This document shows, piece by piece, positions 7,226 to 15,600 of a stretch of DNA of 64,000 nt. The DNA is from Halobaculum limi (lineage in GTDB: Archaea > Halobacteriota > Halobacteria > Halobacteriales > Haloferacaceae). The first letter of the stretch is position 1; every line of letters starts with the position of its first letter. Position numbers and translations under genes: made by a program. The notes under the pieces are model-generated. The model was not told the origin of the DNA, ran no database searches, and worked only from the letters and a program-made list of their open reading frames with translations. The stretch is from contig NZ_CP120469.1 in NCBI RefSeq assembly GCF_029490015.1, positions 62,001 through 126,000 of the forward strand, read 5' to 3'.

Positions 7226-8947
7226 CTATTCGAACTTCAGTTCCAAGTCGTAGAAGTAGCCGCGATCCGTCTCCGAGGGTGGCGTAGGAGCGATGCGAGT
7301 GCCGTCGCGCCGCTCGGCGTGGTGGCGGGCGTACTCGCTGACGAGGCTGTCGTCGACGCCCACGGCGGCGGCTGTCCGCGTGACGCCACCGTCTCTGTCG
7401 ATCAGCCACTCGAGGATCGCGTCTCGCTCACTTCCGCTGTGGTGACTCGACTGCTCCGGGACCCCTGTGTCGCTCTCCGCGTTGATATCGAGACTCACAG
7501 ACTGCTCGCTCGCTGGACTAGGGATGTCCAGTCCGTTGGCAGCACGCTCGACTTCCGAGCGATAGTGCGCACCTAGCGGGTGCACGTCGCCGATGGCGTC
7601 ACCGAATGGGGTGAACGTCCCGAGGTGATGGTCGGTTCTCGTGAGCGTGCCGACGACGAGCGACGAGGTGGTGTTCGCGACGTAGTAAGCGCACGCGAGG
7701 CGAACCCGAGCGACGAGCGCACAACTGCCAGCCACGTCGGTCGAGGTTTGCACCCGCGTCGGGAGCACCCCCTCCAGTTCCGAGACGAGCGGTCGGACGT
7801 TGACGCGGTCGAACTCGATACCGAGTGTCTCTGCGATTGTCTCGGGGTCGACACCATCCGAGCGTGGGCGCTTGTAACACGGCAGGTGGAGTCCGTGAAC
7901 GCGCTCGGGACCGACTGCACGCGCGGCGACGGCGGCCGCGACGCTCGACTCGACCGACCCGTCGAGCGTCACCACGAGGCCCGACGCATCCGTCGACTCG
8001 ACGTACTCGCGGACGAACGGTTGTGCACACACGAGCAGTCGCTGTGCTGCGTCGGCGTCCGTCTCGGCGGTCGACGACTCCGCTGAGATGCCGACGTGAG
8101 CGAGCCCGGGCATTCGTTCGGGGGTGGGTGGCGTCTGGCGTTTGTGCTCGCTGGCGTCGACGCGGCGGAGTTGTCGTGCAGCCATCTCCGGTGCGACGCT
8201 GACGGTATCGGTTGATCCGACGGCAGTCGTCGGGTCGCGGCCGTGGTCGACTGCCTCCCGTAACACGTGGTCGAGTGCGGCGTACGACGCGCCGAGTTCG
8301 GCCTCGTCGGTCTGTCCCTCCCAGAAGCCGGCGGTCGGGCGCTTCTCGACGATAGAGTCGGGCACGCCGACGTGTCGTGCCACTCGGCGCACGGTTGTCT
8401 TGTCGTACTCACTCAGGGGAAACAGGTCGCCAGCGCCGTCGCCGTACTTCGTGAAGTAGCCTAGGAGGCGCTCGGTGCGGTTGCTCGTCCCGACAACGAG
8501 CGAATCCGTCGCGTCGGCGACGGCGTACAGACAGCACATCCGGAGTCTGGCGGCGAGGTTGCCAGCGGCGTACTCGTCGCCGGCGGGTGCGACCTGCGGC
8601 GCGACGTACCGTTTGAACACGTCCATCGCCTCGGTGAGCGAGACCGTGTCACAGCGAATACCGAGCGCTTCGGCGTATCGTCGGGCGTCCTCTACGTCTG
8701 CGTCGCTCGTCGTCGCCGTCGGCATCACGAGTGCGGTGACGGCGTTCGCGCCGAGTGCCTCGACGGCTAGCGCCGCCGTAGTCGCGGAGTCGATACCGCC
8801 CGAGAGACCGACGACGACGCCGCTCGCGCCCGTGGTGTCGACGCGGTCGGCGATGTGGGTGGTTGCACGGTTGACGACCGCCTCCGGGGTCGGTCGCTCG
8901 TCGTCGACCGGTGGGACGTACCGTGGCGACTGTTGGCCGGTCGCCAT
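7226..8947 (-). CDS. NAD+ synthase with a second, degenerate NAD synthase-like half
   Basis: 573 residues, about twice the usual archaeal NadE length. Residues about 20-280 form a complete ammonia-type NAD+ synthase: P-loop SGGIDS (49-54), GTSNRTERLLGYFTKYGDGAGDLFPLSEYDKT (153-185), PTAGFWEGQTDE (204-215) and the C-terminal HKR..PPTPER (268-278). Residues about 300-573 repeat the fold: VVTLDGSVESS replaces the P-loop, GTLTRTDHHLGTFTPFGDAIGDVHPL replaces the second motif with its catalytic-site Lys changed to Pro, and the PTAGFWEGQTDE segment is absent. The second half is therefore probably non-catalytic and structural or regulatory (bacterial NadE works as a homodimer). The gene follows a small protein gene by 2 nt and is likely cotranscribed with it. 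The function, conversion of deamido-NAD to NAD, is clear for half one. Confidence 0.85.
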   Translation of the reverse strand: MATGQQSPRYVPPVDDERPTPEAVVNRATTHIADRVDTTGASGVVVGLSGGIDSATTAALAVEALGANAVTALVMPTATTSDADVEDARRYAEALGIRCDTVSLTEAMDVFKRYVAPQVAPAGDEYAAGNLAARLRMCCLYAVADATDSLVVGTSNRTERLLGYFTKYGDGAGDLFPLSEYDKTTVRRVARHVGVPDSIVEKRPTAGFWEGQTDEAELGASYAALDHVLREAVDHGRDPTTAVGSTDTVSVAPEMAARQLRRVDASEHKRQTPPTPERMPGLAHVGISAESSTAETDADAAQRLLVCAQPFVREYVESTDASGLVVTLDGSVESSVAAAVAARAVGPERVHGLHLPCYKRPRSDGVDPETIAETLGIEFDRVNVRPLVSELEGVLPTRVQTSTDVAGSCALVARVRLACAYYVANTTSSLVVGTLTRTDHHLGTFTPFGDAIGDVHPLGAHYRSEVERAANGLDIPSPASEQSVSLDINAESDTGVPEQSSHHSGSERDAILEWLIDRDGGVTRTAAAVGVDDSLVSEYARHHAERRDGTRIAPTPPSETDRGYFYDLELKFE

Positions 8948-8949
8948 CG

Positions 8950-9198
8950 TCAGTCCCTCCGGATGTCCGGGAGATCGCTGGCTGGCGTCGACACGTCACC
9001 TGAAACCGACGCACCGTCTACCGGGAGTGGAATCGCGAAATCCGACTGGATCCACGCGTCCGTGCAGGAGCGGTCGTACACGATGACGGAGTCGTCTTCT
9101 AACAGCAACCGCGCGTAGCGGTCGGAGACCGCGGGACCCGTTGGGTCCGCGAGTTCGTGATCGATGCGGTTGGTGGAGTCTGGGAGGTCGTCGGTCAT
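8950..9198 (-). CDS. Small haloarchaeal protein of unknown function
   Basis: 82 acidic residues with the core YARLLLEDDSVIVYDRSCTDAWIQSDFAIPL. The pattern of a short beta hairpin followed by AWIQSD is one I associate with a small uncharacterised haloarchaeal family (possibly DUF7331), but I am not sure of the number. The ATG at 9198 is chosen because the conserved-looking part follows closely; the frame continues 17 codons further upstream through a Pro/Arg/Cys-rich lead that does not look coding. It ends 2 nt before the NAD synthase start, so the two are probably one transcript. Confidence 0.65.
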   Translation of the reverse strand: MTDDLPDSTNRIDHELADPTGPAVSDRYARLLLEDDSVIVYDRSCTDAWIQSDFAIPLPVDGASVSGDVSTPASDLPDIRRD

Positions 9199-9567
9199 TG
9201 GGGCTCGGTGGTGTGGAGGGCTGCAGGGACGGTCGATTCGGGGACACATCCGATCAGTTCGGCCGTGGCACAGGTTGCCATATTAGTGGTCATACGTCCG
9301 TCAGTAGTTGGTTATGAACTACGTTCCGGGTCGGAATTGCAACGTTAGCGAGTGATCGTACTATATTCACACCAGTCTCTGGACACTCGTCGTTGTAAAG
9401 CGTATCGTACAATCAGCTAGTGTTGTGGGGGACACCGCTAGTGAATTTGCAGTATATTAGGTAATATACGTTCACTTGTGCGCTACATCCGTTCAGAACC
9501 CAACTGATACGAAGTTATGGTATGCGTTCCGGCACCGGTGACGTGGCTGAGAACGCGACGCCCGCGC
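9199..9567. other. Intergenic region with AT-rich dyad
   Basis: About 370 nt between the small gene and the ABC permease 3' end. It contains the promoter side of the small gene/NadE unit and an AT-rich dyad at 9441-9475 listed separately. No coding frame with haloarchaeal character was seen. Confidence 0.4.
9441..9475. repeat. Nested inverted repeat in intergenic DNA
   Basis: Perfect inner arms GTATATTA (9452-9459) and TAATATAC (9462-9469) separated by GG, enclosed by GTGAA (9441-9445) and TTCAC (9471-9475). It is very AT-rich against the surrounding GC-rich DNA. It could be an operator or a stem at the 3' end of an ABC operon transcript; no gene start lies within the usual 30 nt. Confidence 0.45.
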
Positions 9568-10395
9568 TCAGTAGTCGCCGAGGACGCCGAGGCGGCGCGC
9601 CCGTCGGGTCGCCGCCTCGAACACGACGTAGCCGAACGCCAGGTATCCGGCGGCGACCGCGACCAGCAACAGCAGGTCCGTCGCGGGGAACTCCCACAGA
9701 CGCACACCGTCGACCATAGCACGTTGGAGCATCCCGCTGCCGTGCGCCAACGGCAGCAGCGACAGCCACGGGATGTCGAACGCGGGCGCGGAGATGAGGA
9801 CGATGAACCCGAACTGGAGGAGGTTCAGCCAGTTGCCGATCTGTTTGTAGAGGACTGCAATTCCACCGGCGGCGAAGCCAAGACCGAGCACCGACAGCAC
9901 GGTCAGCACGGCAATAACCGTCACCGTGCCCACGTTGAGGCTGAGCGTCGTGCCGGTGACGAGTAGCATCGCCGCGAGGACGATCGACGAAATAAGGAAC
10001 GTCCGAACGACCTTCGCGACGCCTTTCAGGAGGGCGACCGGAGCGAACCCAAACGGCGTCATTACGTGGCGTTCAAGCGTCCCCCACTGTACCTCGCTGC
10101 CGATATCGTTCGAGATAGACGAGTACGCGCCGACCGACAGCGACCACAGGAAGTAGCCGACGATGATGCCCTCGATGGAGTCCGTGAGCGCTTGGCCGGC
10201 GACCATCCGCCCGCCGAAGAACAACACGCCGAAGAAGAACAGCGAGATGACGACTGCGCCGACTGCGTTCGCCGGGTAGCGTACGAAGATGAGGTACTCA
10301 CGTTTGAGGACCGCCGCCGCGAGGTGGCGGTACGTCGCCGGACGCGGTCCGGTCGCGTCGTCGCGGCCCCCCTCGACCGTCTGTCCACCGTTCAT
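9568..10395 (-). CDS. ABC-2 type transporter permease
   Basis: 275 residues with a cytoplasmic N-terminus (HLAAAVLKREYLIFVRYPANAVGAVVISLFFFGVLFFGG) typical of ABC-2 exporters: an amphipathic helix followed by the first membrane helix, then five more hydrophobic segments ending near residue 260. It forms the membrane half of an exporter with the ATPase encoded just upstream, whose stop overlaps this start by 4 nt (ATGA), so the two are translationally coupled. Such pairs export drugs, lipids or polysaccharides; the cargo is not evident. The DUF4097 lipoprotein gene further upstream may belong to the same unit. Confidence 0.85.
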   Translation of the reverse strand: MNGGQTVEGGRDDATGPRPATYRHLAAAVLKREYLIFVRYPANAVGAVVISLFFFGVLFFGGRMVAGQALTDSIEGIIVGYFLWSLSVGAYSSISNDIGSEVQWGTLERHVMTPFGFAPVALLKGVAKVVRTFLISSIVLAAMLLVTGTTLSLNVGTVTVIAVLTVLSVLGLGFAAGGIAVLYKQIGNWLNLLQFGFIVLISAPAFDIPWLSLLPLAHGSGMLQRAMVDGVRLWEFPATDLLLLVAVAAGYLAFGYVVFEAATRRARRLGVLGDY

Positions 10396-11486
10396 CGCTC
10401 GCCTCCGTCGAGGCCCGTCAGCGAGACGAACACGTCCTCCAAGTCTGGTTCGACGGTGCGGACGGCCCGGAGCGTGACGCCCTCCTCACGGAGGAACGCG
10501 AGCAACTCGTACAGGCCGTCGCTGTCGACAGCGGCTTCGATCCGGGTCGCATCGCCGTCGTCGACCGACTCGATCGATCGGAGGTCGACGCGCTTGCGGA
10601 CCGCTGTTACGAGCGACTCGTCGAAGTCGGAACTGGTGATCTGGACGGCGTGAACGTCGCCGCCGCGGAGGAGCGCTTCCACCGTGTCGTCAGCGACGAT
10701 GCGGCCGTCGGACATAATGATCACCCGGTCACACACGGTCTCGATCACGTCCATATCGTGACTGGAGAGGACGACCGTGAGGTCTTCCTCCTCGACGAGA
10801 CGGCGCAGTTCACGCTGGAGGGTGCGCGAACTCTCCACGTCGAGACCGAGCGTCGGTTCGTCGAGGAACACCACCTCCGCGCCGCCCGCGAGAACGCTCG
10901 CCAGCGACACCTTCTGTTTCATCCCGCGCGAGAGGTCGCGGACGGGCGTGTCGGCCTTCTCCGTGAGGTCGAGTTGCCGGAGGATACGCTCGTGACGGTC
11001 GGCGACGGAGTCTGGGTCGACGCCGCTGATGGTTGTGAAGTAGCGGAGGTTCTCCCGAACGGTGAGGCGCCAGTAGTCATTTCGCGCCCCCTCGAGCATC
11101 GCGTCGACGTGGGTGTACGCGGATCTGGGGTCCTCCAGTACGTCGTGACCTAGTAGTTCCACACGACCCTCATCGGGGAGTACCATCCCCAAGATGCACT
11201 TGATGAGCGTCGTCTTGCCCGCGCCGTTCGGCCCGAGGACACCCGTCACCGACCCTTGCGCGAGGTCGAACGAGACGCCGTCAACCGCGGTGACTGCGTC
11301 GTCACCCTCACCGAACTGTTTGCGAATGCCCTCGACCGAGACGGCGGTCGTTCGCTCGCGACCCGTGGCGTTCGTTTCGGCAGTTGCACCGGTAGACCCG
11401 GACGCAGACTGCTGGTGCGTCGAGAGCGTGGCGGCCGTGTTCTCCGCCCGTGGATCGGCGGTGTCGCCGACGCCTCCGTCTGTCAT
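10392..11486 (-). CDS. ABC transporter ATP-binding protein (exporter type)
   Basis: About 364 residues. After an acidic, Ser/Thr/Ala-rich lead of about 45 residues comes a full ABC ATPase: Walker A GPNGAGKTT, Q-loop region, signature LSRGMKQK (an LSGGQ variant usual in ABC-2 exporters), Walker B VVFLDEPT and the switch His in SSHD. The C-terminal about 100 residues (AVQITSSDFDESLVTAVRKRVDLRSIESVDDGDATRIEAAVDSDGLYELLAFLREEGV) are the extra regulatory domain of the DrrA/CcmA group. The ATG at 11486 (MTDGG) is favoured; an in-frame start five codons upstream is possible. It is coupled to the permease by a 4-nt overlap and energises export. Confidence 0.9.
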   Translation of the reverse strand: MTDGGVGDTADPRAENTAATLSTHQQSASGSTGATAETNATGRERTTAVSVEGIRKQFGEGDDAVTAVDGVSFDLAQGSVTGVLGPNGAGKTTLIKCILGMVLPDEGRVELLGHDVLEDPRSAYTHVDAMLEGARNDYWRLTVRENLRYFTTISGVDPDSVADRHERILRQLDLTEKADTPVRDLSRGMKQKVSLASVLAGGAEVVFLDEPTLGLDVESSRTLQRELRRLVEEEDLTVVLSSHDMDVIETVCDRVIIMSDGRIVADDTVEALLRGGDVHAVQITSSDFDESLVTAVRKRVDLRSIESVDDGDATRIEAAVDSDGLYELLAFLREEGVTLRAVRTVEPDLEDVFVSLTGLDGGER

Positions 11487-11555
11487 TGCACCTCGTAGCA
11501 CCCCGAGGCGAAAAGGTAGTTCGGTGCTGGCGGCGTTCGGCGGTGGAACTTCGTC

Positions 11556-12413
11556 TCAGCGTCGGACCGTCCGGAACGCGATGCGGCCGACATCGCTGCG
11601 GACGGTGAGGCGGTGACCGCCGCGGTTCTGTCGCCCTGCGAGGCGCGTCGAACTCCCGGACCTACGCGTGAGTTCCAGATCGGAGTCGATGCGACTCGAC
11701 GTCTCGGCGACCAGATCGAAGTCGAGGTCGTTCGCTACGTCGACGCTGATGTCCCCCGCGAGCGTGCTGATGTCGACGCCGCGACGGATGCCGAACAGGT
11801 CGACGGTCACGTCGCCGACCTCCGAAGTGATGCTGTCGATGCCGGTCACGTCGACGGCGCGTACGTCGCCGACCCCCGACCGGACCGAGAGGAAGCCGTC
11901 CACGTTCTGTACGTCGATGTCGCCGACGCCACCGCGAACAATGGTGTCGCCACGTGTGTTGCCGATCCTGATATCGCCGACTGCGGACTCGACGCTCGCG
12001 ACTGTGAGCGCCGTCGCCGCACGCGGAACACGAACGCTGATCGTCGCTGACTCGCGGTCGATAGCTCGAGTGCGGTCGCTGTCGTTGATCCGCGTGGCGA
12101 CCGTGAGGACACCGTCTTCGACAATGTTCTTAACGACGATCCTGTCGAGTCCCACTTGTCCGTCGCCGGACGCTTTGATCACGTCGACGCCGATACGGTC
12201 GGTGGCTGCTCCTTCGACAGTCACGTCGCCGATGGCGTTCGTGACACGAATCGTCGAGACTGTCGCGGGATCGAACGATGCGGTCGAGCGTTCTGACACC
12301 TGATTCTCGACGGAAAACCCACCGAGACAGCCGGCCAGCGAGGTGGTTGCGAGGGTGGCTCCAAGACCAAGCACCGTTCGACGGGTGAGCGTGGGGGACT
12401 GCTTCTTGTTCAT
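11556..12413 (-). CDS. DUF4097-type beta-repeat lipoprotein
   Basis: 285 residues. The N-terminus carries a Tat signal (TRRTVLGLGA) and a lipobox ending in Cys at about residue 28 (LAGCLGG), so it is an exported lipoprotein. The mature part is a long series of short beta repeats with the recurrent unit (G-D-V/I-x-V) such as NAIGDVTVEG, ESAVGDIRIGNTRGDTIVRGGVGDIDVQNVDGFLSVRSGVGDVRAVDV, which is the hallmark of DUF4097/adhesin-like beta-helical proteins. Function is unknown; bacterial relatives are often linked to envelope stress and anti-sigma systems. It is encoded 69 nt upstream of the ABC exporter genes on the same strand, so it may be part of an envelope-maintenance unit. Confidence 0.82.
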   Translation of the reverse strand: MNKKQSPTLTRRTVLGLGATLATTSLAGCLGGFSVENQVSERSTASFDPATVSTIRVTNAIGDVTVEGAATDRIGVDVIKASGDGQVGLDRIVVKNIVEDGVLTVATRINDSDRTRAIDRESATISVRVPRAATALTVASVESAVGDIRIGNTRGDTIVRGGVGDIDVQNVDGFLSVRSGVGDVRAVDVTGIDSITSEVGDVTVDLFGIRRGVDISTLAGDISVDVANDLDFDLVAETSSRIDSDLELTRRSGSSTRLAGRQNRGGHRLTVRSDVGRIAFRTVRR

Positions 12414-12634
12414 CGACAGGTTGGATGCTACACCCGATAATAACTGAGCGCAGAAACCCGCTTCTGTATGTGAAGTCGTCGCAGGACACGTGCTGTCTCT
12501 CTTTCAGCCAAGAATCTGCGTTTAGGGCGGACGTGGAGCCGACAACTGCCGCACATTCAATCGTTCGGCTCGTGTGCTGCGTCGCCGACAGGGCTAGGAG
12601 GGGTATGTGGGCACCGGGAGTGACTGCTTGTGCG

Positions 12635-15600
12635 TCACCGATCCGGGTCGTCGCGGACGAGCGGTGCGGTGTACACCGCGTCCAATACCTTTCGCTCGGC
12701 CTTCCGAAGGTGTTGGTGGAACGTCGAAGGGGCGACGCCCATCGACTTGGCGACCTCCTCGGCAGCCATTGCCCGCGGCCACTCGAAGTACCCACCGTAG
12801 TAGGCCGCTTCTAGCGCAGTTCGCTGGCGATCGGTGAGCGACGACCCGATTTCGTGACTGACCTGTTCTCTCGTCTCTCGCGACCTAGTGAACTGGCGGC
12901 GTCGCCGGAGATGCGTGACCGGATAGTGACGCTCGATGGTGTCCAACATTCCGCCGACGTCGACCGATGGAGCGAGCATAATCGTCGCGTTGAGGTCGCC
13001 GTCTTCGACGACGACTTCCTCGATGTAGCCGCCGCGGGCCGCGATAGCCGAGAACACGGGAAGGTCAACCGCGTGCAGTTCGATGCGGACGGTCTGTCCG
13101 CTCTCGAACGTCCGGACAGACTTCCACAGTGGGTTCACCTCGGCCAACTCCAGCAGATGCGGAACCGACTCGGAGTCGGCGGTGCCGTGGACGATGAACT
13201 CGCCATCGTCAAGTGGGATGATGTGATCGAATGTGTACCGGCCTGTCGGTTCGATAGCTGTTTCCAATGTTCCGTATACGTCGTCGATCTGGAACGTAAT
13301 CTCGACGAGTTCATCGCTCACGAGTGCTAACTTGCGGTCAGCCGCGGCGATAGCGTGGCTGGCCACTGTCGCCACCTGTTCGATCACCTCACGTTCGGCC
13401 CGTCCGAAGCCTTCTGTCCGACTGGTGTGAACGGTCAAGACGCCGTACGACGTTTCGTCGTGACTGATCGGGACCGCGGCGAGCGATCCGAGTTCGTCTG
13501 CGTCCACTCCTGTCCTGTCGTGTGCTCCAGCCTCGTCGGCTTCAAGGAACTGTGGCATACCTGTCCGAAGTGCAGTTTCGGTGAGACTCCGGGCCGGTCG
13601 TTCGGGGTCGGTAAGAGAAAACTGGATTTCATTTGTATCGTCGCCAGCGACGACGCGTGAGTGAATCACACCGGCGTCGTCGTCAGCCTCGCCGATCCAC
13701 GCGACCTCATATGAGTCCGACTCCGCCAGGTGCGCACAGAGCACGCGTTCGATCTCCGCGCGTGTCGACTGGTCGAGGACCGCGGCGGTGATCTCACGAG
13801 CGACGGTGTTGAGGCTGTTTACCGCTGCGAGGGCGGTTCGCTGCGCGTCGAGTTCGCGTGTCTGCCGGCGTCTGTCGATGGCTGCCGCGAGGACGCTCGC
13901 GACCGACTGGACGAAGGCGGCGTCCTCACTCGAGAACGCCATCGGTTCGGTGTCGTAGACCGCGAGGACGCCCCACGGGTCGTCGGACGGTCCGATCCGC
14001 GCGGTGATCCCTGCTTTGATCTCGTGGTCGACGAGGACGCCCGGGACGGTGAATCGAGACTCGTCGTCGATGTCTTCGACGACGGCTTCCCGACCCGTCC
14101 TGAGAGTGAAGCCAGCGTGGTGGTCGTCTGTGGCGTGGACCCACGTCTCTCCGACGATGCCCTCTTCCCAACCGACGCCGTGGGCGAGGTGGAGGCGCTC
14201 GCTGTCGCTGTCGAAGCGCATCGCCGTACAGTGACTCGTTCCGAGCGACTCACAGACGACGTCGACTACCCGCTCGATCAGTTCTTCGGCCGAGTCGTCG
14301 CCGAGGGCGTCCTGTCCCAGTCCGGCGAGACACTCCTGTTGACGGACGTGTTTCCTGAGAGTTGCTTCCGTCTCCCGCTGTTGGGTCACGTCGATGGAGA
14401 TGCCCATCGCCGCGACGACCTCCCCGTCGGAATCGCGTATCGGGACGTACGTACTCTTGTACCGAACGTCGCCGACGGTCGTCTCGAACGTCACCGTCGA
14501 CCCGTCGAGGGCCCGGCGGTAGTTCGCCGCGATCCGAGTGCCGATGCTGTCCGGAAGCACGTCGAGCACTCGCTCGCCGACGAGTTCGCTCACGTCGGCG
14601 GCCACGGCGTTCGTCACCTCTCCCCCGACGGTGACGTACCGGAGGTCGGGGTCCACGAGCGACACCGTCCCGTTGGGGAAGTTGTCGACGAGTGCGCGGT
14701 AGCGGCGGTTGGCGGCGGCCAGTTCGGCCTCCCGCTGTCGTGCCGCCGTCACGTCGCGGACGACGCCGACGCGTTCGCCACCTGCTTGCGTCGCCAGCGG
14801 CGTGACGATGGCCTCACCGACCCACGTCCGTCCCGTAGGCGTCGTGACCTCTACTTCGTAGGTAATCTGCTCCCGGTCACCGCTGGCGAGTCCGGTGCGG
14901 GCCTGTTCGACCCGGTCGACGCCTTCGTCGTCGAGGACAGTCGAGACGTGCGCTCCGATCAACGACTCACGGTCGCGACCGACGAGCGACGCGTACGCGT
15001 CGTTGACCGTCGTGTATCGGTCGTCCTCGTCGAGGACGAACACACCGTCTTCGATGGTGTCGATGATGCGCTCGCTGCGCGCTAGCTCCACCATTCGGTT
15101 CACCCGGTCGGTCACGGTCCGTGCGTACACGGACACGCCGGTAGCTGCGGGATACACTGAGAACTCGACCCACTCGTCAGCCTCTGTGAGATACTCTTGG
15201 AACCGAACCGACTCGGAGTCGTCCAGGTCGTCTAGAACTCGTTCCCGAAGTGTCGCCTCGACAGCGTCATCGAGCAACGTGGATACGTCGCGACCGACGA
15301 GGTCGGCATCAGTGTCGCCGAACATCGCTCGGGCGCGGTCGTTGAGATACGTCAGCCGCCAGTCCTCGTCGACGGCGAAGAACGCGTCGCTGATGCGCGC
15401 CAGCACGGTCGTCAGTTCCGTCTCGACCGTCTCCCGACGTTGCTCAATGCGGTTCGCCCGCGTCTTCTGTTCAGTGACGTCTTGGGCCGTCACGATTACG
15501 TGTTCGACGGTGCCGTCGGCGTCGAACACCGGCGAGGCGTTGACCGTCAGCCACCGCGTTCGCTCGCCTGACGTCTGTATCTGCGCTTCCCAGTCGAGGA

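Noticed and set aside
13730-15085. 451-codon plus-strand frame
   Set aside because: Antisense shadow of the giant PAS/GAF regulator; no recognisable domain.
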